Positions 12,006-23,786 of a stretch of 64,000 nt of DNA are shown one piece after another. Below the pieces are notes generated by a model. The model did no database searches, had not been told where the DNA came from, and saw nothing but the letters and a program-made list of their open reading frames with translations. This DNA comes from Gnetum montanum (Eukaryota > Streptophyta > Gnetopsida > Gnetales > Gnetaceae), in assembly GCA_015680685.1 (NCBI GenBank), contig MNCI01004469.1, positions 62,001 to 126,000 of the forward strand. Reading direction: 5' to 3'. Position 1 is the first letter of the stretch, and each line of letters opens with the position of its first letter. The translations under genes were made by a program, and so were the position numbers.

Positions 12006-12682
12006 TGATGAGTGATGAGGTACCCCTACACTCAATTACACGAATATGAACGTTCATGCATAATTTGTCAAACTCCACAGATAGATTTGTTGTGGTGTCT
12101 AGATAGTTACACATTGATGGTAGTTTTTTTTCTTCCCACCTGGACTAGTATTTTCTTTATCACATATGGTTTAGTCCAGAGTGAGGTGTATGATGTGGTC
12201 CTAAAATAATGCTACTCCGAGAGGTAATGGAAAATAACTTTATTTTAGCTAATAGGGAATGAGAAGCAAAATCTAACCTACCCTAAGTGCGATGAGCATC
12301 TGTCCTTAATCATATGTAAACATATTGAACTTCGTGTACTATACTTCTGGGATTACCAAATGCAGGTTACTTAAACACTCCTAGATATGCTACTAGGATA
12401 CCAAGTAGTCACACTTAAATGCTTGTGACTAATTCGTACTCATTCCACATTTAATAATAGGGATAGTAACTAAAGGTAAAGAAATATTAATTAAGAAAAC
12501 AATAAATAATAATAACAGTTAAGAAATTAAAACTAAGTGAATGATGCAATGATGAAGTAATCTCGATCTTTATTGCCAGTCATGCACATGTCCAAGTATG
12601 TCACACTCGAATAAAGGTTTCATACAATTACAATCATCGGACTATAGGAATGCACTCAGGAAAGAATTGAGATGAACTAAAA
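12006..12682 (-). repeat. C2 5' LTR, truncated
   Basis: It aligns with 3990-4665 of the shared LTR from the right-hand end up to GATGAACTAAAA, then similarity stops. About 180 bp of U3 with the GATATC motifs and TATA box are missing. The junction abuts plus-strand element D. Confidence 0.75.
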
Positions 12683-14676
12683 TGTATTTTATGTTTTTAT
12701 TAATGAAATTTCCAATTCATGATGCAAAAATCAATGTTCTATGTTGGGATTCTTTTGATATGCTATCAAGATGATTGGGTAAGTAAGTGTGTAAAGTAGT
12801 GAGACTACCTCATCCATCCCTCCAATTCTCTAAATAAAAGGTCTTTTTCATCAAAAAAATTTGGTTCTTTTTTAATGAAACTAAAATTAATTAATGATAA
12901 TTTTACCTTGAAGAAAGAGGAAATGACCAAGTAGGAATGATAACGGTATGACCTCAAAAGGGACTTGTTGGATTCCCTTCTTGACTTCCTTCATGTGGTT
13001 TATGACTCCTCTTGGAATGTATCATCACTACCCCATCAACCAATAAAAAGGAAGCTCTATCTTTGCATGGTGTGGTTCCCATCCAAAAAAAACAAATAAA
13101 TAAAAAATAAAAATAACAAGAAAAACAACAAGAAGAAAAAACAATAATGGGTATTCAATGCATAGCCCTTAGATACAATAATGGGCTACAAGAACTAGAT
13201 ATGGGGGTGGAAAGACATGTTACCCATGCCTAAATATGTCCCTCTAACTAAGGCCCTCCCTTCCTTCTTCTCTTTTCTTTTCTTTTTGAAGTGATGATTG
13301 TTCTTTGTGGTGGTTATGAACTCATGGTGACTGGCAAGAAGGAACACATTAATGCGAGGTCATTGTTCATGGTATGGACTTGGTTTGAGCTTGAACAGAT
13401 AGGTATGCTAATCATTTTAATTACACTTATTACAAGAACCTATTGTGGACATGGTCAAAGTACCTTACATACTTATCTTTGCAATCCCTTCTCATTTCAT
13501 TATTCATCTCACTCCTACATGCAATTATGAGAATTTTGGTTTTGTATAGTATAGTGCAACATCCTCATAATGGTAGTTGTGTGTTTTTTGGAACAAAGGC
13601 ATGATCTACATTTAACTTCTTGAGGGCCCAAAGACATCTACAAAAGTGGTTATGCAAGGGCATTATGGCAAGAGCCTACTTTGGGGAGGATCCACTTTCA
13701 TAAATTTTGTTGATCATGGCTTTGAACTAACCTTCACATCTTCCAAAACATTACTAATGGTTTCTCTAAATTTATGCATGATTTTGGAACTACTTCTCAT
13801 CTTTTCATTAAATTTTCCTATTTTTCTATCTCCATATCCATTAATATTTCTTGGCCATCTTCTAAATTGGACCTTTGATTCAATTATTCAAAAACCTATG
13901 TGCTTATGGAGTTATGCTTATTAGTCATGAGGACTAGAGATGCTTGCTTTAAAATTTTTGAAACTTTTCTAACATCCTATCTTCGAACATCATGGTAACC
14001 AATAGTAATTGATAGAAATAATTTGAACAACTTAATGATTGTAGTTACCTCATAGCCTTGGATAGAGTATGTTGTAATCACCTTATGCTTAAATGAAAAC
14101 TAAGGGATCTGACAAGGGTTAACTATTAAGGGAAATTTACCATAGATAACGTTGATCCTTTGGTGACTATAGGTGATGCTAAAAGAAACATCTAAGGAAG
14201 AAGGTCTTTTCCGAGGCATAAAAACAAAGCCAAGAGAGGAACAACGAAGGATATGATCATGGACATATCATAGCACATACAAGATAGCAGCTCAAGTTTT
14301 TCATGTTTGGTAGATCCATGGGATAATGAGAAGAAATTTCAGTCCACCCTTCAAGAATGCACTACATAACTAGAGAAGCATTGACATAAAAATTAAGGTT
14401 AAAAGTTTACTACTGCTAATGACAACAAGAAGAATCATCTTCAACAAATTTTTAAGGACCTTTACAAATTTTGTAATCTTCAATGTCTATCTAGTCTTTT
14501 TGTCACTTTGTCATTTTCTATGCATCCACTTGAATAAGATTTTGTAATGCAGCACTCAAAGTTACTCAATAGTTTGCATATCAATCAATAATCCCATAAC
14601 TTCCTAATATTTTATAAGGAACTTGTTTATCATTTTGTTTAACTTGAGGACAAGTTTTCATTCAGTCATGGGTGTA
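12683..14676 (+). mobile_element. Element D, internal 3' part
   Basis: About 2 kb in the opposite orientation to C1/C2. It shares blocks with the spacer of B (57180-58080), such as the CTTTGCATGGTGTGGTTCCC phrase near 13060 and the GGGAGGATCCACTTTCAT-like phrase near 13680. An A-rich stretch lies at 13085-13140. No gag or pol is recognisable and any aORF is eroded. The tract GAGGACAAGTTTTCATTCAG at about 14646 is the pre-LTR signature shared with A, B and C2. The 5' half of D is missing. Confidence 0.55.
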
Positions 14677-15566
14677 TGATTAGTCATGATTTTGCTGGTC
14701 TTGACATCAAAGCCTTAACATCTAATGAATCACTATTTTCTAACTACTCCAACGTTGGGGCCTGGCCACAACATTGAGTATCCTATGTCAGGGTATACAC
14801 TCTAGCCTATAAATATAGTGCCTAGGCTCCCATTTTGAGTCAATTTTAAAATAGTTTTACATTAGTTTTTCATAGTTTTATTAATAGAGTAGTCAAATTC
14901 TTGCAGTTTTATTCTGTAATCATAGAGAACATTCAGTGAGTGCCCACAAAGTGGATCTGAGTCAATTGTACAAAGTTTGATTCAACTAGCAATGTACATG
15001 GACATATTCCATGAATGGAAATAAGATCGAGATTGATTCTTATTCATTATAGCACTTTGACTTAGATTAGATTTACTTTCCATGCAATTTACTTTTCATG
15101 TACTTAGTTAATATTTACATTTTCATGCATGTTAATTAATTAAGCACATAAGTATAAATTCTTCGAGCATGCGTATGACTCTTGGTAATCCCAGGAACAC
15201 TTAACATTTGGAACCTAGTAACATTATATGTGTTCAAGATGTGCATGGGAAGTGGGATCAAATACTTATGTTAGGGTAGTTGATTATTAATCAACAATTA
15301 TATTAGTTGAATTCATTATAAATTGAGTTTCAACTTATTGTTAATCATAGAATAATAAAATATAAAACAATAAAAATCATATGCCTCACTCTAGACTAAA
15401 CCATACATGACAAAGCTACCACTAGTCTAATGGGAATACAGTGAACTATAATCAAGGCATAGCGATTTAGATGCCACAACTAGTCCCATCGATGGAATTC
15501 AACTGGATCATGTGTGAACACTTGTCATTCATATGGTTGGGCATAGGGGTACCTTTCCGCTCATCA
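14677..15566 (+). repeat. Element D 3' LTR
   Basis: It begins TGATTAGTCATG directly after the polypurine tract and ends CGCTCATCA (890 bp). A TATA-like CCTATAAATATAG lies near 14809. Its right half shows the same landmarks as the A, B and C LTRs: GACTCTTGGTAATCCCAGG, CACTCTAGACTAAACCATAC and the GGGGTACC-to-end segment. No primer-binding site follows, so it is a 3' LTR facing unrelated flank. Confidence 0.7.
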
Positions 15567-17280
15567 ATAAGATGTAAAATTTAAATTTTATCAATAAAGC
15601 ACATTAATATTTAGGAAGGGAACACAAAAATCCTTTTTCCATATTAATCTCCTCATTTATTATTTTATTCTAAGTTATTCTAAAAATAATTCTCATACTT
15701 AGATTTGATTTTACATCACTCATAGTTCACTCATATATTTAGCTTTTATTTGCATTGTTTAGACATCATGAAATCTATTCATTAGATTTATTACTTCTCA
15801 TCGATTCTCCTATCATTTCTAGTTCATAGATAATAGTTTATGCTTATTTATATTTTTTGCAAGAGAAAGGTGAGCTCAAAATAAAAAGAAAAAATTGCAG
15901 AAAACTATGAAATACAATAAAGGAACAACAAGTAAGAATTAGATCACCATTAAGAAAAAGAGTTTGATTGACATAGAAAAAAATGTTAGAAAGGTATCTT
16001 TGACTATGCTTGAGTTGTAAGAGATAAAGAGGATGGAAGAAAAAACATTTCTTCTACCTTGAAAGATCACTTGAGAGAAAAGCTTCATGATATGTTGATG
16101 TTTCTCCTTCTAATGGTCCAAATTTTTTACATATAATTACATCTTGCATCATTGTATGTGATGCATGGAATTCTTTACTTTTTTATGATTCCATATTCAT
16201 CCTTAGATATTTCCAAGGATAAATCCTTGATTTCTAGCTTAGTATTGATTGTGTTAGGTCATGCACTATCCATAATAATAATAAATTTTTCTTTGTTCTA
16301 TGTAATATAAATGATCAAAAAATTAGTATGACATGACCATATAATAATAATGGTCATAACATATTCCACTTGTCCTAATGAAATTATTATGAATTGTTCT
16401 AAAAGTTCTAATTTTATGTTATAGTTCTTTAATAGTGATATGTTCTAGGATTTATACATGTTTTGTGAAATGAAACTTACTCTAAAACCTAAATATAAAA
16501 GAGTCTTACATGGTAAGTTTCTTGATGTTTGGAGGTAGATCAAAGGATTTCCTAGATCTATTCTCTCCTTAAGAAGCATTCATACCTTGATCTAGTTGCT
16601 CATTATTTGAGTATGCATGACTATTTCAATGTTTATATTTTAGTTTGATGGAAGCAAAAGCTCATTTGAATAACTTGGAAACATTGAAATTGAGGCTAGA
16701 GACATAACAATAGTTTCTTATGTTGGTCTGGATGTACTTTATATCCTACCAACTCTATCTATAGGCATTGGACTTATCCTAAAGAAATGAATCTTCTTGG
16801 GCTTACATTCAAGATTACCAATACAATCATCTATTTATGTATTCATTATTCTTATTGCATTCTTCTAGTATGACTAAGTTAGTAGCTTCCCTCAGATTGA
16901 TGATGGTGGAACTAGAGAAGTTAGATTATGAGACTATAAAGGATGTGATATTGGTTATTGGGAAGTGTAAGAGGATGATTCTAGACATGAGAGTTGTAGG
17001 TGTATGATATTTTAGTGGATAGTATTAATAGGATGCATGAGTATATCTACCTCATAGAGAAATGAGTTGTTGAACATTATAGCCATATTAATTAGGCTAT
17101 CTATAGAGATACTATTACATCAATGGTATCATCTTCAATGACTATGGGTTTTACCACTATTGATGGTATTATTCCTAAGATTGAGGATGAGTTCAATTTG
17201 GATAGTATAATTATTTCTAATAGGACTATTAAGGATTATATTTTGGTTAAGATAATCTCTTGGGCATTTTCCTTTTAAAA
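15567..17280. other. Unidentified repeat-like stretch
   Basis: No long open frame or recognisable domain was found on either strand. Around 16850-17270 the plus strand has broken, acidic, coding-looking runs (for example EDEFNLDSIIISN), but nothing I can name. It may be the downstream body of minus-strand element E or flank of D. I see no RNA gene. Confidence 0.3.
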
Positions 17281-19211
17281 AACTTAGGAGTAAGAGCATA
17301 TGTCCTTTATTCATACAAATGTATTATGACAAGACAACATCCCTTAGGATGTTCATATTGATATAATGCATACATTTTATCTCCATTCAAATATGCATCA
17401 ACAATCTCTTCTACAGTAATAGATTTTCTCTTATACTTACATACATGTATCTAATTTTTTTTCTTATTCATTTTTTTCTTTGGCAAGTTCTTGCTTTATC
17501 TTTTATTTTGCTATCTTTAATGTAGTTGTAAAATTTTTATCTACAAAGTTCCAGATTTTCTCTACCCTTATTATAATATTAGACATAAATTTCTAAATTA
17601 AATTTTTTTTTTATCATGTCTTTCATGAGATCTTCATCTTGCCTTGTATCACATGCATAAACATCCTTCTTACAAATGGATGGGTCTCTATTATATTGCT
17701 ATAAAAAATCTCTCTTTTTCAATTCTCCTTATTCATTTTTAGTTGATTAATAAATCTTTGAATTTAATTAACTCTTATTTTTTATAGTCTCCTTTGGGAA
17801 TAGACCCTAAGAGTCTCTCTTGTTTTGTTTTGTAATCCATTGATAATGTTCTTAAGTCATTCCCTCTAAGAGAAGCCATGCCTTGGGCATTTATATAAAA
17901 GTGAATAGTATCTTCTCATAACTACTTCAAGAAATTCATGACTTCTTTGTCTCCAACCTTGAATTTTCTTTCTCAAGTTAGATATAGTTTAGTATTTTTC
18001 ATTGAAAATCTCTAGAATAGTATTCCATTTGCTAATAAAGTTTGGTTCCAAAGATTAATACTAGCTCTCTACTATATTAATTAGTATCATTAGAAATACC
18101 TTGAGTTTCTACAAATCATTCTAGATGTTCTATAGTGCACAAGAATTATGAAAGGCGTATAGATTATGTTGTAGATCTACATTATAACCTCTCTCAAGTT
18201 TTGAAATATTGTTCATATTAAGTCACTTGATACAACTATCGCTTTGATGCTTATTGGAATGTCAATGGCCTCTCTTATGTTAATCATGGTTTGAGTGACT
18301 AGTAGGGATTCATCATAATCATTAGGTTCATCATAGTCTTAGTTGTAAGGATGGATCCTTTGATGCTTTTGATCATGTCTTCTCTTATATATTCCTTCTC
18401 ATTATGTATATTCATCTTCATCATAGTCTTTGTCTCTTATTGGTATTCTATCTTGGCTTCTTCTACCATCTCTATCTGGTTGTCTATTTTGATTTCTTAG
18501 TGGATTTCTATCTCTACATCTACACTCATTTTCATCAAAAATTATTAATGAAAGTGATGAACATGATGGATAAATATAAAAATTGTATCAGCTTACTGTC
18601 CTCCTATTATCTCTTGGTTTATATCTTTTGGATCTCTTGAAGGTCCTAGGCCTTGATTCCTTCATTTTTTGGGATCTGCTCTATTTCTTTTAATATTATC
18701 TTCTAAAGTTGAATGAAGGCTTTGATGCATGAGATCTTCTATGTAGAAGAGAAAGGTTTGAGAGGTATATTGATAATTATTAGATTTCTCTAAACGATAT
18801 TCTATATCCTCCTTCTAAGCTTGTGGCATCAAATAAAGAACATTTGTATCCTTATCATGTTCATGCTTGCCCTTCTTGATAGCATCTCATCTACTTTGAG
18901 TTTTTGTTGGTTGGTATGTTCTAGTCATATTTTTAGTAATGTGATAGCCCTCATAGCTATGACCAAGAATAGATCTTAGAAGTGTAGCATGAAGTATTGA
19001 TTGGTTGATCAGTTGTGTGGCAACACAATGTTTACCTATGGCTCTCTCCATCAAAAGTATTCATCTTGATGAAAAGTAATAGTGAAATCTGGATAATAAG
19101 GATTTGAATGTATATAAGAGATTTTGGTTTATATCAAGTTCACTCCAGGTATTTTCATTACCCTCACTGGTATTGTCAATAGGTGAAGAATTAGTTGTGT
19201 ATAGAAGCCAT
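17281..19211 (-). pseudogene. gag: Element E gag, strongly degraded
   Basis: Probable ATG at 19211-19209 (MASIHN). The Gag core is recognisable around 18000-17800: the antisense of CTAAGAGTCTCTCTTGTTT and of GAAGCCATGCCTTGGGCATT lines up with the RETRETLG and NNCLGHGF parts of C1/C2 gag. Stops and frameshifts are dense, more so than in C1/C2, so E is older or further diverged. Confidence 0.5.
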
Positions 19212-19329
19212 GTTTAGTTAATTACCCCTATGTGAATTTTTAAATAATATTTAATATCTTGAAAGATGAATCATTAAACTTTGTACAAAAATTTTCAATG
19301 ATGTTAATTAATATATAATATGAGCAACA

Positions 19330-19347
19330 TCCTCAGCAACGATGTTA
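19330..19347 (-). promoter_or_regulatory. Element E primer-binding site
   Basis: The minus strand reads TAACATCGTTGCTGAGGA, one base from the LTR. It is a decayed version of the tRNA-Asp-like site of the other families. Confidence 0.5.
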
Positions 19348-19348
19348 A

Positions 19349-20290
19349 TGATGAGCAATGAGAGTTACCTATGCCTAACTATATAAATCAAAAGCATTAT
19401 GTATGACCTTATCACAATTTATAAATGGACTAATATGACCTCTATATGACTAATGTAAGATCATTATTCATTGTCTTCCCACTTGAGTTAGTTATGATTA
19501 AGTTGTATATTTTAACTTAAAGTGAAGTTAGTTATGATTAAGTTGTATATTTTAAATTAAAGTGAAGTATATGATATGATATTGATTTGCACAAAGAAAG
19601 TAAAGTAGAACATAATGATTGAATATAAATATTAAATATTAATTCAAAGGAAAAATCAAAAATAAATCCTAAACTAACCTACTGGCAATAAGTATCTATT
19701 TCCAGCCTATCGCACATGTCCTGAGCTAGTATAATTACCACTATGATTACCAAGAAATATCCTACTACATGTACTAAGTGATGTCACTACTAGGTTAGAA
19801 AGTCATATTTTATGCTCAAGATTGGTTATACTTATTTTATTGAGTTACTAATGTGAATAAAAGTGTAAATATTATACTAAATTTAAAGGAATATAAATTA
19901 CAATAAAAAGTAAATTACATTGGAAAGTAAAAATCTATTCTAAGTAAAATGCTACAATGATCTAAAATAATCTTGATCTTTATTTTTAGCCATGAAATAT
20001 GTCTAGATACATCACACTTAAATAAAAAATCCATACAACTACATTGAATCATACTATGCACACTTACTTACTGACTCTAAATTTACAAAACCAAACTACA
20101 AGAATTTGGCTAAGGATGGACCAAAAATGTGCATTAAGTATAGTGGTTGGACAGTATTTATAGGCATTACCAATTCCAAATACATCACATATGCAATATT
20201 ATATGGAAGCATATGAGATTGTAGCTATAATATCATAGATATGATACCATAAGCATGATGTCATAAGCCACTTATTAACTATTCGTTAAC
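19349..20290 (-). repeat. Element E 5' LTR (right end approximate)
   Basis: On the minus strand it ends ...TTGCTCATCA next to the primer-binding site. It shares with the other LTRs the CTTGGTAATC...TAGTA and AAAGTGTGAC...GAGTATAACC-type landmarks (19690-19830) and the TAAAGATCAAGATTATTTTAGATCATTGTAGCA run (complement of 19950-19985). The U3 end near 20270-20290 is not sharply defined because a SINE begins at about 20296. The 3' LTR was not found. Confidence 0.55.
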
Positions 20291-20295
20291 AATGA

Positions 20296-20427
20296 AGTGT
20301 TATCCTACTGGTAAGACTTTTGATTTAAGAGCTCCAAGTAATGAGTTTGATTTTGGTGGGCAATGCTGAGTTATACATCTTCGGTATATGTGTATTATAA
20401 TTATTTCAAGATTCCAACATCCCCCCC
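20296..20427 (+). mobile_element. tRNA-derived SINE, copy 1
   Basis: The head is tRNA-like: TGGTAAGACTTTTGATTTAA, then GAGTTTGATTTTGG, which resembles an RNA polymerase III B box. The body ends in TATAATTATTTCAAGATTCC followed by AACATCCCCCCC. Copies at 34884-35034 and 37871-37977 share both the head and the ATTATnTCAAGRTTCCAACACCC tail. No polyA is present. The length of about 110-150 bp fits plant SINEs. Confidence 0.55.
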
Positions 20428-20479
20428 AAACCCTCAGCCCCCTTCCCCCCACAACCCAAACCAACCAAAATAGAAGTAA

Positions 20480-20484
20480 CAATT
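20480..20484. repeat. Target-site duplication of F, left (CAATT)
   Basis: CAATT immediately precedes the 5' LTR and is repeated exactly at 27177-27181 after the 3' LTR. Five bases is the usual size for LTR-retrotransposon integrases. Confidence 0.85.
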
Positions 20485-21436
20485 TGTTGATGTCAACACT
20501 CCCATGCTCGCATGGGGCCATGATTATCAATGTCTCTATTTCTCTCTATTAATAACCATAATAAAAATCATGCAAGTAGTGGGAATTTAAACTATCAAGT
20601 GGTGGTCATTAATGGCAGCGATTACGAACATTAGTGGAAAATGTTTCAAAAATTATGATGGTTATGGACATAAGTGGGAACTTAATTGGAGAATGTGGGT
20701 GTTAGTACAGAAGAAGTGGTGGTGGTTTTTGTAGCTATTACATGAAACATAGACATCATTATGGATGATCACAACGGCTATAAAATGGAGTCTAGGGAAG
20801 GGGCTCTAGAGGAAGAAGGAGGTGGAAGTCCCAAACAGGCTCTGGCTATCAATCTAAAGGGGTAGCTTCCTCTCCACTAAGTAGCAGTTTTCTCTTTTCT
20901 TTTCATTTCTTTATAGGCTTCTAATTGATCTTTCAGGAGGGTCCAAGGTAGGAGCCAGTGGCTCAAAATCAAATCCTTGCGAACGGCAGGAGATTGTCTC
21001 AGTGGCGTAGACATAGGTGGATGATCTTCCTCTCTATGGTAGTGCACAAAAGGTGGCAAATGGTAGCAAACTTTAAGAACTATAATTACTACCTTGTGCG
21101 AACTACAGTGGGTAGTCTCTTTCTCTCTCTCTCCCTCTCTCATGGTGATCATGATTTTTCTGCCCAGTAGTGGACACCATCGGTAGTTACAGACCAGCAG
21201 CGTCAACAAGACCAGGGAAAATTCAGTTCTTTTAATTACTTATTGTATTGAAGATAATTATTTAATTTAAATTCCAAATTTCTTTCTAGTTTATTTTTTA
21301 CAAAAGGGCACATAGCCCTCTCCTGTTGAGACTATTCCTAGGTTTCCATACCCATATGGAAGGCACCCTAGGCAATAGTCTCCTATAATAAGTTTTCTTT
21401 ACTGGTGTTCGTGTGACAACAATTTATGTATCAACA
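20485..21436 (+). repeat. Element F 5' LTR
   Basis: A 952-bp LTR with inverted ends TGTTGAT...ATCAACA. It is direct-repeated at 26163-27176 with high identity. It contains a CT-rich microsatellite (about 21118-21140) and a central TTATTGTATTGAAGATAATT block. It is unrelated to the LTRs of A-E. Confidence 0.9.
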
Positions 21437-22130
21437 CCTTTTTGGTCTGAGAAAGAGGGCCATTTCTCTTACCTTTATTATCCCATTTTCTAAAATATTT
21501 ATTTTCTATCCTTCTCCACTCCCTATTTTTATTTTTTGAAAATTTCATTTTTCTTATTTTAAACTTATTTTATTTAAAATTTCCATTTTCAGCCATTATC
21601 TTGAAAAATATTTTGAAAAACCTTTTGAGCCCTTTATTTCTTGTTCTTAGAAGTTCATTTCTTGAAAAATTTCAGGTCTCATCACCCATTTTTATTTAAT
21701 CTTTTTCCTTGTTGCTTTTTTTTTCTAATCCTTGTTTCCCAATCCCATTTTCGAATTTGTTTTTGGCGGTCCTTACCTTAGTCCTGGGTTAGGTAAGATG
21801 GTTTTATTTGATTATGCAATTTTAAGTTTATTTTCCTAAAATCTTACATTTTACTATTTTCCCTTTTAATTTTATAAGTATTGCAATTTTATACATTTAT
21901 TTTTCTTTTAAAAGAAAACTAACATATTTTAGTGTTTTTCTTTATCAAAAAATTATTATTTCAATATTTTCTTTTCTTTTATGAAATTATATAGTTTATA
22001 TATTTTATAGTTTTGTTTTATGAGTGAACTCTCCTTTGCTTCTAACTAACCAATCACTTGTCTCTTCACATTAAAGAAACAATGAGCCTCACATTTTCTA
22101 AGTGTTATTCCTAGGAGAGCTTGAACTAGG

Positions 22131-23042
22131 ATGGTAGCCAATCAACCCCCAGCTCCCTTGGTCAGTAACCCCTTTAACTTTACTAACTACCACAACATCC
22201 CAAAGTCACTCTAGAACATAAATTTTTTCTACAACCCCACAAACCCTTCTAGTGATTCCCACCAACATATACAATGTTTTGAAACCTTACTAGGCATCTA
22301 CAACATTGACCAAAATGATGTGGCATGTAGGGTATTTATGATGACTTTCAAAACCAAAGCAACCCAATGGTTTTTGATGCTCCCTACTACCTCCATTAAC
22401 TCATGGTAGGAGTTCAAAAATAATTTTTTGACTTAGTTTGACAAATTCACAAGCCCTTCCATAGCATCTAGCAATTGCACCAACTTAAGAAAGCTACCTG
22501 GGAAAAATGTCAGGGATTACAACCTAAGATTCCTTCACCAATTGGCCTATGTGCCAAGCGATATGCATCGACAAACCCATGGAATCCTCAACTTTTACCT
22601 CTCTACAATTGACCCATTCCTTACCTATGCTATCATATTGGACCCTAACATAACAGAAATGAAGGGAGCAATGGCTAAAGCTATGAAGCTAGAACAAATT
22701 ACCCTTGTGAACAACATTTAAACCTAGTCTAGAATGATGAGCATTAACAATCCTATGCAAAATAGTCCTCTACTAAATTTTCCAATGACCAACACTATGT
22801 TCCAAACTCCTATTTCCCTTCAAATGACTCAAGCTACAAACAACTACTTTCAAGGTCCCACATCTTTTCCATTCCTACCATCTAACACTAGTTTGAATGA
22901 GGATCAATCAAAGGCCTTATTTCAATTCATCATAAACCCAAACAAGGTACCTAATCCTATTGAACCCATAACTCAAGCTCAAGATCAAATGACCCAAATA
23001 TTGACTTCTGTTCAAAAACCTTCAAATGAAGTAGTTGAATAA
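22131..23042 (+). pseudogene. gag: F gag
   Basis: The ATG at 22131 (MVANQPPAPL) opens a frame with about six stops before the TAA at 23040. The Retrotrans_gag core is clear: RVFMMTFKTKATQWFLMLP, then NFLT-FDKFTSPSIAS, LRKLPGKNVRDYNLRFLHQL and ILDPNITEMKGAMAKAMKLE. The stops sit where Trp or Gln is expected, consistent with C-to-T decay. The same frame continues past 23042 into a possible zinc-knuckle remnant (DYCHLHNTRKNFEKTC, about 23107-23155) and on to the protease. Confidence 0.8.
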
Positions 23043-23786
23043 AAGAGAAACAACAACAAGGGTCCCATACAACCTGAAAAGCCTGGTTCATTAATTAATG
23101 ATGATTATTGCCACCTCCATAACACTAGGAAAAATTTTGAAAAGACTTGTCCACAATTTTTAGCATTATATAGCCACAATACCTAAGGTCAACAAAATGG
23201 GAAACCTCATATTATGGTCCTTAATGTACCTCATCAAACAGAAAATGTAGAGGTTTCATCATTGGAGCAAGTTATGGTAAACAACACCAACCCACCTAAT
23301 GCTCGCTATTGTAGACTTACTGACATTATGAACAACCTATAACAACAAACTAGGACTAACTCTTACACTCCTTCAAACAAAAGAGCTCTTAGTCAAAGTA
23401 ACATAAATACTCAAATTGGGTCAGCCTAAAAAAATGCTCCACAATAATCAAACCCACCTTCTATACTTAGAAGAACTCCACCTCAACAAGAAGCTAAAGA
23501 TAAACACAAGACTTATGATCTAGTTGAGGATTTGAAGAAAACCAAAGCTAAGATCTCAATGTATGACCTTTTAAAATTTAATGAAATAAAAGAGGTAGTT
23601 CAAGAAATAGTTCATACACATGAAACTAGAAAAGAAACAACCCCAACCCTAAAAGGCAAGTTCACTTCACAGAATATCCTAACACATTATCACTACAAAA
23701 TATAAACAATTCCATGATGAGCAAGAAAGAGCAACCTCATTTCCCAAAAACTTTAATTATTTTTTGGAAAGAATGTTCACAATTGT
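23043..23786 (+). pseudogene. F gag-protease linker with knuckle remnant
   Basis: In frame with gag. It holds CHLHN...C near 23110-23150, a Lys/Gln-rich linker, and AKISMYDLLKFNEIKEVVQE near 23560-23620, a phrase typical just upstream of plant gypsy proteases. It has several in-frame stops. Confidence 0.55.

Larger units (their letters stand above)
3990..12682 (-). mobile_element. Element C2: pol-less Ty3/gypsy-type retrotransposon with long aORF
   Basis: On the minus strand the order is truncated 5' LTR (12682-12006), primer-binding site, gag (11874-10122), spacer, internal U3-like block (8420-8311), long aORF (7814-5029), polypurine tract (about 4860-4849) and 3' LTR (4848-3990). No pol homology is seen. 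The 5' LTR has lost about 180 bp of U3, including its TATA box, where it meets element D. C2 keeps the longest aORF in the window and is the best template for that gene. Confidence 0.75.

Noticed and set aside
18404-18640. A hydrophobic 78-codon frame that could suggest a membrane protein
   Set aside because: It is antisense to degraded gag of element E; hydrophobicity comes from T-rich composition.
20402-20460. C-rich run considered as a possible i-motif/G-quadruplex site
   Set aside because: Only the SINE tail plus flanking simple C-rich sequence; too irregular to claim a regulatory role.
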